Below, piece after piece: positions 35,901 through 50,270 of a DNA stretch of 64,000 bases. The stretch is from Pardosa pseudoannulata. Taxonomy: Eukaryota > Arthropoda > Arachnida > Araneae > Lycosidae. The stretch covers positions 57,421,893-57,485,892 of the forward strand of contig CM063501.1 of NCBI GenBank assembly GCA_032207245.1, given 5' to 3'. The notes beneath the pieces are model-generated. The model saw only the letters and a program-made list of their open reading frames with translations, did not search any database and had not been told where the DNA came from. Within the stretch, counting starts at the first letter, position 1, and each line of letters opens with the position of its first letter. The position numbers and the translations under genes were made by a program.

Positions 35901-36115
35901 TGATATATTCAAGAAAACTGTTTTAAGCTTTCACTAACAACAGAATATATATTGAGATTTCAAAAATCATCTTTTGATAACACACCACCAGCGTTCACAG
36001 AAAACCTGCTTGTGATCTTCTATTGTATATTGCAAAGAACCTTCTGTAAGTTAGGAATCACCTCCTGAAAGTTCGTAAATCACGATCGCGCTGTACCCGT
36101 TGTTCGCAAGGAAAG
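32985..36115. repeat. ~244-bp satellite, thirteen units
   Basis: The landmark CACAGAAAACCTG or variant occurs near 33089, 33315, 33532, 33775, 34017, 34271, 34516, 34758, 35000, 35246, 35504, 35748 and 35996, mostly 242-248 bp apart. Units share GTAAATCACGACC, CTCGCAAGGAGACAAAGAGA and ATAAATATGATTAG. At least three unit types can be told apart around the AAGCTTTCACTAACAA segment: continuing TAGACTATAGAG, CGGGATA.ATACTGAG or CAGAATATATATTGAG. Their recurrence suggests higher-order order. Units 2 and 3 are short (226 and 217 bp) through many small deletions. Confidence 0.95.
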
Positions 36116-38885
36116 TGTAAAGAACACAATTTGTCCATTGTGCAAAATTGGGTTATGCAAAACTGTTTTAGGTTATACATATTTTCTAAATTTAAATTAT
36201 ATAAAAAACATTTTCCAAAATACTCAGCGTATCATTAACCATTCTTTGCACGTTTTATTTTTGTGAAATAAATTAGGGGGATATTATTCATGCTTTAGAT
36301 TAAAGGAAAAAAGCTTAAAAAATCCCGGTATAACTATTGTAAGTTAATTAAAAAACAGTATGATTGGAATATCTGTTATCACGTAAATTTGCATATGAAG
36401 CTCAGTGCAAAATAAATAAAAAAATCATATATATTTGTGTCATTTTTATTCCTGGTGATAATTAAAAAAACAATTATTATTGTTATTTAGACACAAATTA
36501 ATTCGTCATACATTAGAAGTGAAGAACTTCATAGTGATATGAATCTCTGTCATATGGTTTTTGGAAGATTTTTTGGGGCATTCAACATAAACTGCTCAGA
36601 AAATAACAGAAACAAAGAAAAATCTTTCTTTCACTCATTATTTCTTTTATTAGCAAAAAAAATCTCAGATTAGTTATAAGAAAATACTCAAGAAATCGCA
36701 CGTTTTTTTCCAACCACATAAACAAGTTCAAACCTGCTATAATGATTGTGACGTTTGATTTTTTTGTCGTGAAAAAAATTGCTAACAACAATCAATTTAC
36801 AGAACACCTGTTTTGAGTACAATTTTTTGTTCACCTAATATGTTACGATGGAAATTTCCATCATCATGCAACGGAGGGTCAACTACAAATAGAAAATATT
36901 TATACCAGCTTTTACTACGACTGAGATTTATGTCCCAGGTTTCAATTTGAAAATAATTTTACAAAATTTCCAAATGAAAAATGTCTCATTTACGACCTAT
37001 TAATTCCATTAAAAATTAGGCAAGATGAAAAACTCTTTTTTAAGATTGGCATTCAAAGACTTAAATATAGCAATTCAGAATATGTTTTTCTTCGGTTTTT
37101 GTGTAATAAGAGATAGAGTAGGTTATATATAGTAGGTTGTAGTAGTATTTTATTTCATTATTATTACAATTGGAGATTTCAAAATTTTCCTGGTACATTA
37201 TTCCAAAAATTTCTCTAATAGCTTAAACAATTTACCCAACGAAATAATAGCTGAATTACCAGGTTATGATTAAAATAGTGCTACTAATCTTAGATGGTTT
37301 TATTTTATATTATGAATAAATAAAAAAGGTGAAACGCATTGTGCTCATTAATTATTTTCCCTTTTCAGGGTAATAATTTTCTTTTGTATCGTTTCAGATC
37401 AGAAGATCGCTTTAACCCATCCACCGACCACCCTCCCCACCTTTTTACCTTTCAAAACAGTCACCCTTTTCGTAAATTCCAGACGGAACTTACCGTAACA
37501 TACTAGAGTTGCCGGTTTAAAAGTTGTCAGGCTACTTTTAATTTATTTTCACTGCAAGGTAAAGGAGTTCCGTTACTCAAAATTAGTTTCTTTCATTTAT
37601 TATCGCTTTGCAATATTTTTTCCCTCAAAAGTGTGTTATACGAGTACGAACGAGAAGGGGTCGACAGGTCCGTTTTCAAACAGGAATTCGCTGTCGAATC
37701 CCAGTCGACGCGTCCGTTCAGTGGGTTTTAAATGCCACTACCCCTCACGGATTTCTGTCACCTTACCTCCTTAAGAGCGATAACTTCAAAATTTACTCCT
37801 CCTCTAAATTTTTAAATTTAATTGTACTGAAAGATTCCTCCTTAATTACATTCTACCTTTACGATCGGGGATAAGGCTAAGGGTAAGGAGTCTCATAACT
37901 GCCTAATTCTTCAGGAGGAGGCAGATAGATTATTTCCACCCAACTTCGGGACATTGTGTGCAAAAATATGTCATAAGAATGGGTACGGTTTTGCAAAACT
38001 TACAGTAACATGTACATGATTAAAAACTCTGAAATAGTGTAATGCAAAAAATTTTTTCTGCCATATGGAACAAATTTAAATGAAAATTTTTATATAAATT
38101 GTATCTAGCATCGTTGAAATATAAATTCTAATATATAGTAAAATAATAAAGAAAATTATGCAATTCAATAATTTTTAACTAATTTTAGGAATTAATTTTC
38201 ATGAAAGAGTTTAAATTTTATTGAAAATATTTTGTTGTAGAGTTTAGTATTGCATATATATTATTTAACAGTAATATTTCTGTTGTTATTATTAAGAATG
38301 CAGTTAAATGCTTAATATTTTGAAAACCTATTATCCCCTTTGCCCCCGTTTTGTAACTATAAAATCTAACATGAATGGTGGCTGAAGTAAACAATACGAA
38401 AACATTGTTCCTTTTAAAACATAAAATCATCATTATTACTTCCTTTCATTCATCCTAAAACAAAATATTCTGATTCTTTTACAATTAATTGCTAGAAGTT
38501 TTTAAGTAACGTTCTTGTTTAAAATAAGAATTTTTTTTTCATTTAAAGTATTATATATTTTTGAAAATAACATAGAAAGTATACATAAAATAAAAATATG
38601 AAATTTGCTTACCTACAGTATATATTTTTTAATATATAAATAGGAAAATAAATATTTACGAGGAATTGAACTAATATATCTGTTTTATTCTGCAAATTTA
38701 AAACTTTTAAAATTGCACATATGACTATATAAAATTAAAAAATTAAGATATGTCCAGTAATTTAAAGATAGTGATCTGTCTTTATCATATTGTCAAATAA
38801 AATATAGAGCTCGTTTTCATATAATTGAAATTCACAGAATAAAATAGATAATTAGCTTCTATTTCATATAAAACTTTCATAAATA
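36116..38885. other. Mostly unassigned stretch
   Basis: There is a perfect 16-bp palindrome GATGGAAATTTCCATC at 36847-36862. Around 37640-37730 G+C and CpG content rise (GAGAAGGGGTCGACAGGTCC, CCCAGTCGACGCGTCC), and an 88-codon plus frame spans 37608-37874, but no protein family or element boundary is recognisable. Confidence 0.4.
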
Positions 38886-38889
38886 ACTT

Positions 38890-39615
38890 TTGAACTTTGT
38901 AAGTTAAACACTAATTTATTACATCAAATAAAAGTTAAATATCTATTGTATCCTGTTTTATCTAATCTCAATTATATAATTTCTAGAAATATATTTTATT
39001 TAACAATAGGATAAATACTAATATCTTGAATTTCTAAATTACAAATATCAAAAGTTGTTTGAGGAGTTGTGTTCAAGAGTTGTTTGACATTTTCACTATT
39101 TTCCCTGTGTATATATATTTTATAAGTTTTTAAGAAAACTTATTGATCCGTATAAGAAAACTAAATATTTTTTAAATGTTAAACCCTTATTAAAGATCTA
39201 GAAACAAATTTAACCTAAATGGAGCAAAAAATTTTATTTTATATTGAATTTATATAACTTTTGAACTTTGTAAGTTAAAAACTAATTTATTACATCAAAT
39301 AAAAGTTAAATATATATTGTATCCTGTTTTATCTAATCTCAGTTATATAATTCCTAGAAATACATTTTATTTAACAATATGATAAAGACTAATATCTTGA
39401 ATTTCTAACTTACAAATTTCAAAAGTTGTTTGAGGCGTTGTTTTCTAGAGTTGTTTGACATTTCTACTATTTTCGATATGTATATATATTTTATAATTTT
39501 TTTTAAAAAACATATTGATCCGTATAAGAAAACTAAATATTTTTTAACTGTTAAACCCTTATTAAAGATCTAGAAACAAATTTAATCTAAATGGAGCAGA
39601 AAATTTCATTTTATA
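38890..39615. repeat. ~362-bp direct tandem pair
   Basis: Two units (38890-39254 and 39255-39615) are nearly the same throughout, sharing TAACTTTTGAACTTTGTAAG, TATTGTATCCTGTTTTATCT and AAGTTGTTTGAGG. The last ~100 bp of each (AAACCCTTATTAAAGATC, AGAAACAAATTTAA) is also the end segment of the adjoining 890-bp units, so the 362-bp units look like variants that lack or replace most of the long unit. Confidence 0.9.
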
Positions 39616-42600
39616 TTGAATAAAGAAAAGGAATTACAAAGATTTTTAAGCTATAAAGGTACTATGTCCCTTCAAGTGGAATTTGAAAAACAATTCCCAT
39701 CTTAATGAATCCAAAAATTAAGACATCCAAGAAAAGTCTACAAACTTGGTTTTGATTGTTTTCATGCTTTCTTAATTTTCATAAAGTGTATCTCACTTTT
39801 GCTGGCAATTATGAATGCAAGTTTTCTAACATGGATGATTAATGGCTTCCGGGTTTTCGTAGGGTATCCGGTAGAACTCAAAACAATGAACAAAAGTATG
39901 CAAGTGTGTAGATAACTGGAATTGGAGTACAAAATTTTATCTGTAATTTAGAAACTCTTATTTGAATTTTGTGGGTTTTCCTCAAATTCTGAAGTTACAG
40001 GTTATTTGGACATGCAATAGTGATTGCATATCATATTTTAATTTCTTTATACAATACAAAGAACATATTGTGATTGCAAAATATTTTTGTGTTCCGATTT
40101 CAACGAATATAGCCAATTTTACATTGCCTAAATGAATTTTAAATAGCTTTATATTAATTATTATTTTTTTTACATTTCTAGTTACTTGCACTGAAATTTT
40201 AATTTTGAAATTTTAAATATTTATTTTGCTATCTATATTTATTTGAACGTTTGTAAATATGCATGCAACCGGTAAAAATCACTTAAACCTTTTTGCACTT
40301 AAAACTAGCCCACATGTTTTGCGGGTAAGTAGATTTCTACTTTTTCCCTTTGGTATATGCATTTTCTATTTTTTACAAAACATATTTCTTCAAATAATAA
40401 AAATAACCACTTTTTTTAAATAAAGATAGACCTTTATTACATATCCAGAAACAAATTTAATCTAAACAGAGCAGAGTATTTAATTTTCTATTGAATGAAA
40501 AATAGGCTATTACAAACAAGTTTTTTAAACTCTGAAGGTACTATGACCTTTTGAGTAGATTTTAAAATACAATTCGCATCTTAATGTATCCATGAATTAA
40601 GACATCCAAAAAAAGTCTGCAAACTTCGCTTAGATTGTTTTCATGCTTTCTTAATTTTCATAAAGTGTATCTCACTTTTGCTGGGAATTGTGAATGCAAG
40701 TTTTCTAACATGGAGGATTAATGGATTCCAGGTTTTCGTAGGGTATCCGGTAGAACTCAAAATAATGAATAAAAGTATGCAAGTGTGTAGATAACTGGAA
40801 TTGGAGTACAAAATTTTATCTGTAATTTAGAAATTCTTATTTGAATTTTGTGGGTTTTCCTCATATTTTGAATTTAGAGGTGAATTGGACATGCAATAGT
40901 GATTGCATATTATATTTTAATTTCTCTATGTTATATAAAATTTCAACATATTGTGATTGCGAAATATTTTGGTGTTCCGATTTCAATGGATATACTCCTT
41001 TTCACATTACACAAATGAATTTTAAATAGGTTTATATAACTGGTTGTGTAGGAAATATGTTTATATTAAGGATTTTTTTACATTTCTAGGTATATGCACT
41101 GAAAGTTTAATTTTGAAATTTTAAATATTTATTTTGCTATCTTCTTGAACGTTTGCAAATATGCATGCAACTGGTAAAAGTTACTCTTCACCTTTTGCAC
41201 TTAAAAATATTCCACATGTTTTAAGGGAGATTTCTCCTTTTTCCCCTTGGTATACATATTTTCTATTTTTTTTTACATAATATATTACTGTATATGAAAA
41301 AAAAACTAAACATTTTTTATGAAGATAAACCTTTATTATAGATCCAGATACAAACTTAATCTAAAAAGAGCAGAATATTTTATTTTATATAAAAAAATAG
41401 GCTATTACAAACAAGTTTTTTAAACTCTGAAGGTACTATGGCCTTTTAAGTGGATTTTAAAAAACATTTCACATCTTAATGAATCCATAAATTAAGACAT
41501 CCAAGAATAATCTGCAAACTTTGTTTAGGTTGTTTTCATACTTACTTAATTTTCATAAAGTGTATCTCACTTTTGCTGGTAATTCTGAATACAAGTTTTC
41601 TAACATGTATGACGAATGGATTCCAGGTTTTCGTGGGTATCCGGCAGAAATCAAAACAATGAACAAAAGTATGAAAGTGAGTAAATAACTGGAATTAGAG
41701 TACAATATTTTGTCTGTAATTTAGAAACTCTTATTTGGGTTTTAAGAGTTTTCCCCATATTTTGAAGTTACAGGTTATTTGGACATGCAATAATGATTGC
41801 ATATTATTTTTTAATTTCTCTATACGATATAAAGAACATATTGTGATCGCGAAATATTTTTGTTTTCCGATTTCAATGGATATACTCATTTTCACATTGC
41901 TCAAATGATTTTTAAATAAGTTTATATTAATGGTTATGTAGAAATTGGTTTATATTAAGGATTTTTTTACATTTCTAACTACATGCACTGGAAGTTTAAT
42001 TTTGAAATTTTAAATATTTATTTTGCTATCTTCATTGAACGTTTGCAAATATGCATGCAACCGGTAAAAGTTACTCTTCACCTTTTGCACTTGAAAATAT
42101 CCCATATGTTTTAAGGGAGGTTTCTCCTTTTTACCCTTGGTATATATATTTTCTATTTTTTTTTACAGAATATATTACTGTATATGAAAAAAAAAACTAA
42201 ACATTTTTTATGAAGATAAACGTTTATTACAGATCTAGAGACAAATTTAATCTAAACAGAGCAGAATATTTATTTTATATTGAATGAAAAATACATACTA
42301 TTACAAACAAGTTTTTTAAACTCTGAAGGTACTATGAACTTTTAAGTGCATTTTAAAAAACAATTCACATTTTAATGAATTCATAAATTAAGACATCTAA
42401 GAAAAGTGTGCAAACTTCGCTTAGATTGTTTTCATGCTTTCTTAATTTTCATAAAGGGTATCTCATTTTTGCTGCAATTCTGAATGCAAGTTTTCTAACA
42501 TGGAAGATTAATGGATTCCAGCTTTTCGTGGGGTATCTGGTAGAACTCAAAACAATGAACAAAAGTATGAAAGTGAGTAGATAACTGGAATTAGAGTACA

Positions 42601-43300
42601 AACTTTTGTCTCTAATTTAGAAACTCTTATTTGGATTTCGAGGGATTTCCTCATATTTTGAAGTTATAGGTTATTTGGACATGCAATAATGATTGCGTAT
42701 TATTTTTTTATACGATACAAAGAAAGTATTGTGATTTCAAAAAATTTTTGTTCTAAGATTTCAACGGATATAGCCAATTTTACATTGCCTAAATGAATTT
42801 TAAATAGGTTTATATTAATTATTATTATTTTACATTTCCAGTTACTTGTACTGAAAGTTTAATTTTGAAATTTTAAATATTTATTTTGCTATCTACTATT
42901 AAATATAATCTCCTCTATTAAATATAACTTTTGTAAATATGCATGCAACTGGTAAAGATCACTCTTCACCCTTTTCACTTAAAAATAGCCCATATGTTTT
43001 GAGGGTAAGTAGATTTCTACTTTTTCCTTTGGTATATGTATTTTCTATTTTTTATGAAACATATTACTTCATATGAAAATCTAATAATTTTTTATGAAGA
43101 TACACCCTTAGTAGAGATCCAGAAACAAATTAAATCTAAACATAAGATAATATTTTATTTTATATTGAATGAAAAATTGGCTATTAGAAAGAATATTTTT
43201 AATCTCTGAAGGCACTATGAAAAAAAATCTTCTTTAACTTCTTTAACGCTTTCATCTTTCTTTCTTCTTTTCTTTTTTTAATCTCTGAAGGTACTATGAC

Positions 43301-43709
43301 GAAAATTAACATCTATAAAACTTTATTTCGACCTATTCTGCTCTATGGAAGTAAATGCTGGGCAATAACCAAATTGCATGAAAATAAATTGCTGACTTTT
43401 GAACGGAAAATCTTAAGAAAAATATTTGGTGCAGTTCAAGAGAATAATTTTGGAGATCCTTATTCAATTTTGAAATTTATAAAAAATATGAGCAACTTCA
43501 TGTTGTTAAAGTCATACAAATCAATAGACTGCGATGGCTTGGATACCTATTCCGACTCGATGACCTAGACCCAGTAAAACAGCTCACTTTCACTAACACA
43601 TTGGTGGCTTGCAAGAGAAAAATTAACAAATTATGTTTAAAAAAATTTATGTTAAAAATGCTGGAGCTTGACAGCTTGGCTGTATAACAGTACTGCTTTA
43701 AGAAAATCT
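43301..43709 (+). pseudogene. LINE ORF2 C-terminal fragment
   Basis: The first frame reads INIYKTLFRPILLYGSKCWA, then KLLTFERKILRKIFGAVQEN. After a frameshift between about 43440 and 43500 it continues VVKVIQINRLRWLGYLFRLD, then DLDPVKQLTFTNTLV, and decays. These blocks belong to the C-terminal end of arthropod non-LTR retrotransposon polyproteins, downstream of the reverse transcriptase. The repeated hexamer TATGAC (43295-43300 and 43710-43715) flanks it and is a likely target duplication, and the interrupted satellite unit confirms both edges. It is 5'-truncated and frameshifted. The same family is present at 14660-15715. Confidence 0.88.
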
Positions 43710-43986
43710 TATGACCTATTAAGCAGATTTTAAAAATACCAATTCACATCCTAAGGAATCAATAAATTAAGGCATCCAAGAAAAGTTCACAAACAAATTT
43801 CGTTTAGATTGCTTTCATGCCTTCTCAATTATCTTAATCCTTTAATGTCTGAATCATTTCTGTCTACTACATATCGATGCATATGTTAAATCGAAGTTAT
43901 TATGGATTGCACGGAATAAAATAAGCATGGATTTTAAGCCACTCTGAATACTACAACACGTCATGTTAGTTATCGGCTATCCTTAA

Positions 43987-44862
<876 letters not shown>

Positions 44863-44889
44863 TTAAAAGGATAGCCGATAACTAACTAT

Positions 44890-44930
44890 GATGTTTTTAA
44901 ACATCCTATGATGTCTAAAAACATCATAGG
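44890..44930. other. Two adjoining hairpins
   Basis: GATGTTT-TT-AAACATC (44890-44905) is followed by CCTATGATGT, loop CTAAAA and ACATCATAGG (44905-44930). Both stems are perfect. They lie in the right half of the outer TTAA element. Confidence 0.9.
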
Positions 44931-45345
44931 ATGCCCTTTAAAAAAAAGGAAAAACTTGGTGGAAAAAGATTTGTTTGGTATTACATGTAAATTAAGTACT
45001 GTAAAAAAGGGAATTTTATAATAGATAGAGCGATTTGTCTTGATTTCAGTCTATGTGCCTGATGAAAAAGAAAATTTACGAGTTCTGTTTGAAAAATTAT
45101 GAAGTGCCGATTCAAAAGAAAAAATTATAAATAATAGAATTTGCTTGAAAAATTTTGTAGGTTGTTTGTAAGATTGCCATCTACCTACTCTCAAAAGGAA
45201 AACTCGTTTTAAAAACACATAAAATTTCTACAATTTACTTTTTTAATGGTATCATAAAAGATATACCATTCATTGAAAGGTTAAAGTGTATCTTTAGCTG
45301 GCTATTCTAAATGCAATTTTTCTAACATCAAGGAAAATATCGGTT

Positions 45346-45624
45346 TATAATAAAATATCTTATAACAAAAAATCTCAAAGCTTGAGGAGATTTTACTTTT
45401 CTCGAGCTGTGATCAGGCAACGTCGTTGCCCTCAGATAAGAAGCTCTCTTTGAAACTTGTAGGAAATTTTCAAATAAAATCCTGATGATGTATTTTCACC
45501 AGAGTTCTGTCAAAATAAAGTTCCACAAAAAATGTTTAGGAAGTAGTACAACCAATATTTTGATTGATTAATGTATCTAGCATTACTTAGCGATTAAATC
45601 ACATATTCCTCGGATGTATACATT
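45346..45624. other. Short unassigned stretch after the 890-bp array
   Basis: There is no feature beyond ordinary A+T-rich sequence. It links the end of the satellite to the first microsatellite of the next dispersed element. Confidence 0.5.
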
Positions 45625-46235
45625 AATACACACTTATATAAATACACATACACATATACATATACATGTAATCCAGGAATTATACAACTGCTGGGCACAT
45701 TTGAAATTATAGCCTCTATTCAAGAAGCCTAATCAGCATTAATAAAATAAGATGCAGCCTACCCACATTGAAGAAAACGGCCCTAGTCTAAACGCAATTT
45801 TATTTAAGAGCTGATAGAAAAGGACATCTTCAATAGTCAGTGACAAACAAGAGAAAGAACACAAAAATCACTTTTCTAGAACAGAGATATACCCAAGAGT
45901 GAAGACAGATAGACTTTTCCCAAGGAACAAGAAACTTAGCGAATTTAGCTGTTAAGCTCAGGAGAAAAGCCGAGCCATTTGCCGGCGACAGTTGGAAAAC
46001 TTGTTGAATGGACAGAAAGCTTTAGGAATTATATTGAAAGAATTTTAAGTCTAGGGAACTCCTTTTATTAAGACATTTAGAGGCTGGGAAAAATTTTAAG
46101 GAATAAGAATGGCAGGAGGTTTTTAAGGAAATATTAAAGGGAAATACTTTTGATTTATTACATACATATATACATATACATATGCATATGCATATACGTA
46201 TACATATATAAATGTACATATACATAAACATATAC

Positions 46236-46271
<36 letters not shown>

Positions 46272-46277
46272 GTACAA

Positions 46278-46361
<84 letters not shown>

Positions 46362-46460
46362 GTACAAATACATATATACATATACATACATGTACATATA
46401 TATTCGTTTATGCTTATAAAGTACACACATCCATTCATATACTTACACACATGTACATAT
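45625..46460 (-). mobile_element. Microsatellite-flanked dispersed repeat, copy 2
   Basis: This is an inverted homologue of 19264-19914. The core is at 45673-46158. A short CA/TA microsatellite (about 45625-45672) lies on one side and a large CATATA microsatellite (46157-46460) on the other. In both copies the core begins and ends beside ATGTAAT/ATTACAT-like sequence, so the microsatellites are placed symmetrically. Long frames of repeated Ile/Cys, Met/Tyr or Ile/His across 46022-46466 derive from the CATATA repeat. Confidence 0.75.
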
Positions 46461-47875
46461 GTATAATGCAGCTTTTACTAATAGTATATTAATGACTGGG
46501 ATCAATCGAAAACTTTCATTAACTTGAAAACAATTTCTCTGCAATTAGAGTTCGGCAAATGGAGCCCATTGAAGCCCGCGACTCATTGCAAAAGTCATAA
46601 AACAGCTCGGAAATTATGAAAAATGAGTGATGTCCAAAAGTTTGAATGGCACTCATTTCCAAAGTTACAAAACACTCCGAGAGACATTTTATATCTAATC
46701 TAAATGAGCACTTAGGAGGGAGAGAATAGCAAGGTACTTAAAATTAGCATTTTACAAATGGGCTACAGGTAAAATAATCTTCCGTTTGCATTCTCCCCAT
46801 AAAACGTTAAATCACATATTAGTCTTGCTAATTTACTTCGACCCACCTTTTCTAACTAATGGCAATTAATTTTTTCCCCCTTAGAATCCTCGTTAAACTT
46901 ATTCGACTCAATTAAGTTGAAGTAAAAAGAAGTAAAAGAAAAAAATGCCTAATTACAACTTGCAAAAAGATTCAAAATTAAGGGCTACCACTGTTTTATT
47001 TAATTTGACACGAGGCGCAAAAAATGGGGTCTTTTCTTTTCTACAATTGTTATTTTTTCCCTTCTTTTGTTTTATTATTGACGCCCTTTTGTATAGGGAC
47101 GGAAGTTAACGTCTAGAAAACGGAATTCTGTATGCAAACAATTATTTATATTCGGAAACAAAAGTACAGAACGCTGAGCTTTTGTTTTATTGTATACTGA
47201 TGAAAATAAAATGTTTGTATTGCAACCTCGTGTTAATAGCGCTTTGAATTCTTTACTCTTTTTTTCCAGTTTAATAGATAGGTGTTTCTGTGAGCTTTTT
47301 CACTTACTATGGAAACAATGAGTCTTGTTTTAAACACGGTAATTTGTTTTCGCATACAAATCTTTCCCTACGTTTTGCCCTGCTCATTAAATTTCATTTA
47401 TATGGACTGTAATTGTTTACACAAATTACACAGTGCCGAAATTTCTTTTATAAACAGTGTTATTAATTATGGGCAGAGTCGAAGATGCGAAATCTATTTT
47501 CGGTAATGATGGTTGTGGAATTAGGTAGAAAAACTGTATAATAATGGCTTTTTTTTATTAATAGCGTCTCCTAGCTTTCCATTTTCTGAAATTGCAAGAA
47601 AAAAGGGCTAAAAAATGAAATAGTTAAGAGAATTACTCTTTTGCTAGGAAGATTATAAAAGTTTTTTTTCCGCATCTCGTTGATTAATTGAATTTTATTT
47701 ATCAACATTTGTTTGTATTTTGTAGCCTTGTAAGGAGTTTAAAATAACTTCTATTAATATTCGAACAAATGATTAGATTCGTGTTCCACGTAACAAGGGT
47801 AAATAGTTCTAAAACTTTTAAATATGGAGAAATTATTAAAAGATGAATTTAATATTTTACAGTGTTGTGAACACT
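46461..47875. other. Unassigned stretch
   Basis: No gene, RNA or repeat can be supported. A 65-codon frame at 47309-47506 has no motif. Confidence 0.5.
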
Positions 47876-47879
47876 TATT

Positions 47880-50000
47880 TCACCAGAACTATCCAAAATT
47901 TTAGAATCTGGAGTATCAGAAGAGATTTTTGTAATACGTTCTTTAATGATTTCTAGATATAGAGAATATATTTATATTTTTGAAGGAAAGATCCTAGTTT
48001 AAATATTGAAATTTATTTTTATAAAAATCTTTCTTATGTATTCAGTAATTCATGAAATTTCATTTAATTGAGCAATGATTACACTAATTGGGTAAGCAGT
48101 ACAAGAATTTTTTCTACAAACAATTGTAAGGAGGTCAGATCAGTAGTCTTTCCTATGTCTATCTAAGTTTCGTTCAGGTGTGTCCCAAGAATCTGAAGTA
48201 TTAGAAGAGATTTTTGTAATTCGTTCTATAATGATTTCGACATATAGAGTATATATTCATATTTTGTAAAGAAAGAGCCTGGTTTAAATATTGAAATTTA
48301 TTGTAATGAAAATCTTTCTTATGTTTTCCCTAATTTACAAAATTTCATTTAAATGTGCAATGGATTACACTAATTACATAAGCAAAACGGGAATTTTTTC
48401 TATAAACACTTGTAAGGATGTCAGATCAGTTACCTGATCTAATTGTGTGCATGCTGACAGATGATTAACTAACCAGTGGTTATGTATGCATTAATTGTAT
48501 TCTTTCCTATGTCTATCTAAGTTTCGTTGAGGTGTGTCCCAAGAATCTGAAGTATTAGAAGAGATTTTTGTAATTCGTTCTTTAATGATTTCGAGATATA
48601 GAGTATATATTTATATTTTGTAAAGAAAGAGCCTGGGTTTAAATATTGAAATTTATTCTAATGAAAATCTTTCTTATGTTTTCCCTAATTCATGAAATTT
48701 CATTTAAATGAGCAATGATTACACTAATTGCGTAAGCAGTACAAGAATTTTTTCTACAAACGCTTGTAAGGAGGTCAGATCAGTTACCTGATCTAATTGT
48801 GTGCATGCGGACAGATGATTAACTAACTAGTGGTTATGTATTAATTGTATTCTTTCCTATGCCTATCTAAGTTTCGTTGAGGTGTGTCCCAAGAATCTGA
48901 AGTATTAGAGATTTTTGTAATTCATTTTTTAATGATTTCGAGATATAGAGTATATATTTATATTTTTTAAAGAAAGAGCCTTGGTTTAAATATTGAAATT
49001 TATTCTAATGAGCATATTTTTTATGTTTTCCCTAATTCATAAAAACTTTATTTAAATGTGCAATGGATTACACTAATTGCATAAGCAGTACAAGAATTTT
49101 TTCTATAAACATTTATAAGAAGGTCGGATCAGTTACCTGATCTAATTGTGTGCATGCGGACAGATGATTAACTAACCAGTGGTTATGTATGTATTAATTG
49201 TATTCTTTCCTATGTCTATCTAAGTTTCGTTGAGGTGTGTCCTAAGAATCTGAAGTATTAGAAGAGATTTTTGTAATTTGTTCTTTGATGATTTCGAGAT
49301 ATAGAGTATAGATTTATATTTTGGAAGGAAACTGCCTAGTTTAAATGTTGAAATTTATTTTTATAAAAACCTTTCTTATGTTTTCCCTAATTCATGAAAT
49401 TTCATTTAAATGAGCAATGATTGCACTAATTGAGTAAGCAGTACAAGAATTTTTTCTACAAACACTTGTAAGGAGGTCAGATCAGTTACCTGATCTAATT
49501 GTGTGCATGCGGACAGATGATTAACTAACTAGTGGTTATGTATTAATTGTATTCTTTCCTACGCCTATCTAAGCTTCGTTGAGGTGTGTCCCAAGAATCT
49601 GAAGTATTAGAAGAGATTTTTGTAATTTGTTCTTTGATGATTTCGAAAAAAGATATAACCAAAGCGAACTTTGGTATTTATACAATTTTGGAAAGAAACT
49701 GCTTTCTTAAAGTTTTAAATGTTGGTTTCTTATAAAAAATCTTTCTTATGTTTTCCCTAAGGGTGTCATGAAATTTCTAATAGATGTAGCAATGATTGCA
49801 GAGAACAGTAGGGATAAGCAGTACAAGAATTTTTTAACTTTATGAGCAAAAGGACAAGAAATTGTATTTTAGGTCAGATCAGTTACCTGATCTAATTGTG
49901 TGCAAATGATTAACTAACCAGTGGTTTTGTATGGATTAATTGTATTCTTTCCTATGTCTATCAAAGTTTCGTTGAGGTGTGTCCCAAGACTATTGGAAAC
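47880..50000. repeat. ~350-bp satellite with a palindromic motif
   Basis: The landmark AGAGATTTTTGTAATTCGTT or variants lies near 47919, 48207, 48558, 48904, 49262 and 49613. Spacing is about 350 bp, except the first interval (288 bp, lacking a segment). Most units carry GGTCAGATCAGTTACCTGATCTAATT-like sequence, which contains AGATCAG-TTAC-CTGATCT, a 7-bp-stem inverted repeat, and GTGTGCATGCGGACAGATGA. The right edge is unusual (see 49640-50270). Confidence 0.92.
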
Positions 50001-50270
50001 TCTAAACAGGAGACAATAGAAGTCAGTGGAGTGAAAGAAAAAAGAAATAACCGAAGCGAACTTTGGTACTTGTGAGTTACAACTATAGTGAAGGCCTGAC
50101 ACAGAAAATAAAGCTTTCTTAAGTTTTAAGCTGTTGGTTTCTTAAAAATGGAAGTGTTAGTGCCACAAAAGGTGTGAATGAAACTAATAGATGTAGCTGT
50201 CTGAGAGAACAATAGGGATAACGTTACACATTTTATAACTTTATAAGCAGAGTTACGGACAAGAAATTTA
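49640..50270. repeat. Mosaic edge of the 350-bp satellite
   Basis: From 49640 to 49870 the text alternates between the satellite unit and the sequence of the right flank at 50030-50270. Examples of flank wording inside it are CGAAGCGAACTTTGGTA-like sequence (49662 and 50048), CTAATAGATGTAGC (49777 and 50184) and CAGTAGGGATAA/CAATAGGGATAA. Satellite wording such as TTTCTTATGTTTTCCCTAA occurs between them. This is either fine-scale gene conversion or a blended consensus. Confidence 0.7.

Noticed and set aside
32985..36115. CRISPR-like array
   Set aside because: Whole ~244-bp units repeat with no short repeat and unique spacer alternation; this is a eukaryotic satellite.
37608..37874. 88-codon frame and a tRNA-like GTCGAATCCCAG
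   Set aside because: There is only a weak B-box resemblance with no A box, tail or target duplication; the frame is unrecognised.
46022..46466. Frame of 142 codons with alternating Ile/Cys and related frames
   Set aside because: They derive from a CATATA microsatellite.
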